Shown one piece after another: positions 7,024-7,929 of a stretch of DNA of 7,929 nt; position 1 is the stretch's first letter, and each line of letters starts with the position of its first letter. Below the pieces are notes generated by a model. That model did no database searches. It worked only from the letters and a program-made list of their open reading frames with translations, and had not been told where the DNA came from. The stretch is from positions 1 through 7,929 of the forward strand of contig PLLI01000073.1 of NCBI GenBank assembly GCA_003140915.1. The letters are read 5' to 3'. Position numbers and translations under genes: made by a program. The DNA comes from Candidatus Omnitrophota bacterium. GTDB lineage: Bacteria; Omnitrophota; Gorgyraeia; 2-01-FULL-45-10.

Positions 7024-7481
7024 AAAAGTTTCGCCACCCTCTCTATATCTTCTTTTATCATATCCAGGCAGACCCTGTATCCTGAAGCAGGCAGGCCTAT
7101 CGGATCCGGAATGTCCGAATCGATGAGCGCCTCGACCTTCTCAGCTCTTCCATATTCCCTTAACAAAAATGTTTTTGAAACTGCCTCCGGGACGCGTCTT
7201 ATAACTTCATCTTTATGCAGCGGAGACATGACAAGAATAAGATCAGATCCTTTTATCAATTCTTCGGTAATCTCTGCGGATTTAAAGCCGCTCAGGTCCA
7301 CACCTTCTGATTTCATTACCTCTATCGTCTCATTTGTCGGCGAATAACCATCGACCGCCCTTATGCCGGCGGAAAGGACGACTATATCGCTTTTGCCGAG
7401 TTCTTTAAGGCGCTTCTTCAGCCATCCTTCCGCCATTACCGAACGGCATGAATTACCGGTGCAGACGAATAATACGGTCAT
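7020..7481 (-). CDS. Low-molecular-weight protein phosphatase (arginine/tyrosine phosphatase family, YwlE-like)
   Basis: It is a cytoplasmic phosphoprotein phosphatase working through a cysteinyl-phosphate intermediate. The P-loop CTGNSCRS (residues 7-14) holds the nucleophile Cys7 and Arg13; the general acid is Asp126 in DIPDPIG (123-129); MSPLHKDEV (85-93) is typical of the family. In Bacillus YwlE the P-loop reads CTGNTCRS and Thr11 selects phosphoarginine, while classical tyrosine phosphatases have Ile there. Here residue 11 is Ser, closer to the arginine type. The position following CRS is Val15 instead of the near-universal Pro. Length is 153 residues, normal. The ATG at 7481 has AGAGGG just upstream. 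It sits between tsaC and rpiB as ywlE does in Bacillus. No McsB-type arginine kinase is in the window, so the substrate remains open. Confidence 0.93.
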   Translation of the reverse strand: MTVLFVCTGNSCRSVMAEGWLKKRLKELGKSDIVVLSAGIRAVDGYSPTNETIEVMKSEGVDLSGFKSAEITEELIKGSDLILVMSPLHKDEVIRRVPEAVSKTFLLREYGRAEKVEALIDSDIPDPIGLPASGYRVCLDMIKEDIERVAKLL

Positions 7482-7490
7482 AACCCTCTT

Positions 7491-7572
7491 TTAGGTTGTA
7501 GGGTGTTGGTTGTAGGTTCTAGGGTGTAGGTAAAATTTATTGCCAACAGCCTACAACCCATAACCTAGAACC
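7491..7572. repeat. Heptanucleotide repeat array with 23-base inverted repeat, overlapping the tsaC 3' end
   Basis: From 7492 the plus strand reads as consecutive 7-base units, among them TAGGTTG, TAGGGTG and TAGGTTC, through 7530. After an AT-rich centre (7531-7543) the minus strand carries the same type of units from about 7572 to 7550. Positions 7494-7516 and 7550-7572 are inverted complements at 19 of 23 positions. An alternative RNA stem pairs 7515-7530 with 7550-7572 (about 16 pairs, with bulges). The right arm lies inside the last codons and stop of tsaC. The structure separates tsaC from the phosphatase gene; no U-tract follows. Confidence 0.75.
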
Positions 7573-7929
7573 TTTGATAATTTTTCCCGTGATATAGCCC
7601 CTTCCCGCAAAATCCCGGGCGGGCTGACGGTCATATCTATCACTGTCGATTCGATGCCGACATCGGTAGGGCCCGCATCCAGAAGAAGATCGATCTTTCC
7701 GCCCAATTGCTTCAATACGTCTCCGGGTCTTGTCGGGGGCTCTTGTCCGCTTATATTGGCGCTCGGGGCAACGACCGGTACACCGGATTCTTTTATCAGG
7801 CCAAGGGCTACCTTATTATCAGGCATCCTGAAACCTATCTTTTCACCGTTCCTGCAATTCAATATCATCGTAAGCGGCCCGGGCCAGTATTTATCCATGA
7901 GCCTTCCGGCCTCTTTTGTGATCTCGCAC
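7551..7929 (-). CDS. tsaC: Threonylcarbamoyl-AMP synthase (TsaC/Sua5/YrdC family), 5' end beyond window
   Basis: This enzyme makes L-threonylcarbamoyl-AMP from threonine, bicarbonate and ATP, the first step of t6A37 tRNA modification. The frame is open to the right edge; an internal ATG at 7898 is not the start, because codons before it (C-E-I-T-K-E-A-G-R-L) fit the family. About 125 residues are seen: KYWPGPLTMIL, then GFRMPDN, the signature PVVAPSANISGQEPPT, GIESTVIDM, and ILREGAIS near the end. It stops directly after the YrdC domain, so it is the single-domain TsaC/YrdC type rather than the two-domain Sua5 found in Bacillus YwlC. Its final residues KVLGYGL and stop are written by one arm of the heptanucleotide inverted repeat. 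It is the most upstream visible member of the cluster. Confidence 0.95.
   Translation of the reverse strand, partial: CEITKEAGRLMDKYWPGPLTMILNCRNGEKIGFRMPDNKVALGLIKESGVPVVAPSANISGQEPPTRPGDVLKQLGGKIDLLLDAGPTDVGIESTVIDMTVSPPGILREGAISREKLSKVLGYGL

Noticed and set aside
7482..7550. Promoter for the phosphatase gene, with TTGGCA read on the minus strand
   Set aside because: No acceptable -10 element occurs 16-18 bases later; the expected place falls in the heptad repeat.
7491..7572. CRISPR-like or telomere-like array
   Set aside because: Units are only seven bases, imperfect and without spacers, and the array is internal to a gene cluster; neither a CRISPR nor a chromosome end fits.

Overview
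The window is compact bacterial DNA of roughly 50% GC from a genome with short spacers and heavy use of AUA (Ile) and AGG/AGA (Arg) codons. It holds ten protein-coding genes, two of them cut by the window edges. The gene set (PilB/GspE-type ATPase, PpiD-like periplasmic chaperone, exported cyclophilin) points to a Gram-negative-type cell envelope. My best guess is an uncultured phylum such as Omnitrophota or a relative. That rests on general style (codon use, gene mix, intergenic repeats) rather than a marker gene, so it is only moderately likely.

Left part (1-1554, minus): a type IV pilus/type II secretion assembly ATPase, cut at its C-terminus by the window edge. Its N-terminus carries two 24-residue motifs separated by five residues, the signature of the MshEN c-di-GMP-binding domain. 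A 164-base divergent spacer follows, with two convincing sigma70-type promoters, each with a 17-base -35/-10 gap, back to back around an array of degenerate 7-base repeats. The plus-strand promoter drives a PpiD-like membrane-anchored chaperone (1719-2924) that appears to lack the parvulin domain.

Right part (2927-7929, minus): a tightly packed, probably co-transcribed cluster. In transcription order it encodes TsaC/Sua5-type threonylcarbamoyl-AMP synthase (5' end off-window), a low-molecular-weight protein phosphatase of the arginine/tyrosine phosphatase family, ribose-5-phosphate isomerase B, serine hydroxymethyltransferase, dCMP deaminase, an exported cyclophilin, NrdR, and the radical SAM protein AmrS. 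Two neighbouring pairs overlap by ATGA. The tsaC - phosphatase - rpiB - glyA order matches the ywlC-ywlE-ywlF-glyA order of Bacillus. GlyA (methylene-THF), dCMP deaminase (dUMP) and NrdR (ribonucleotide reductase control) together suggest coordinated deoxynucleotide, especially dTTP, supply. AmrS stops about 50 residues short of the usual family end, two bases from the convergent ppiD-like stop.

The least expected signal is in the spacers. The three non-trivial intergenic gaps (1609-1666, 3776-3826, 7491-7572) all contain runs of a degenerate heptanucleotide of the form TAGNGNN (or its complement). Two of them also carry inverted repeats that run into the adjacent coding ends. I see no RNA genes, insertion sequences, CRISPR arrays or phage genes.
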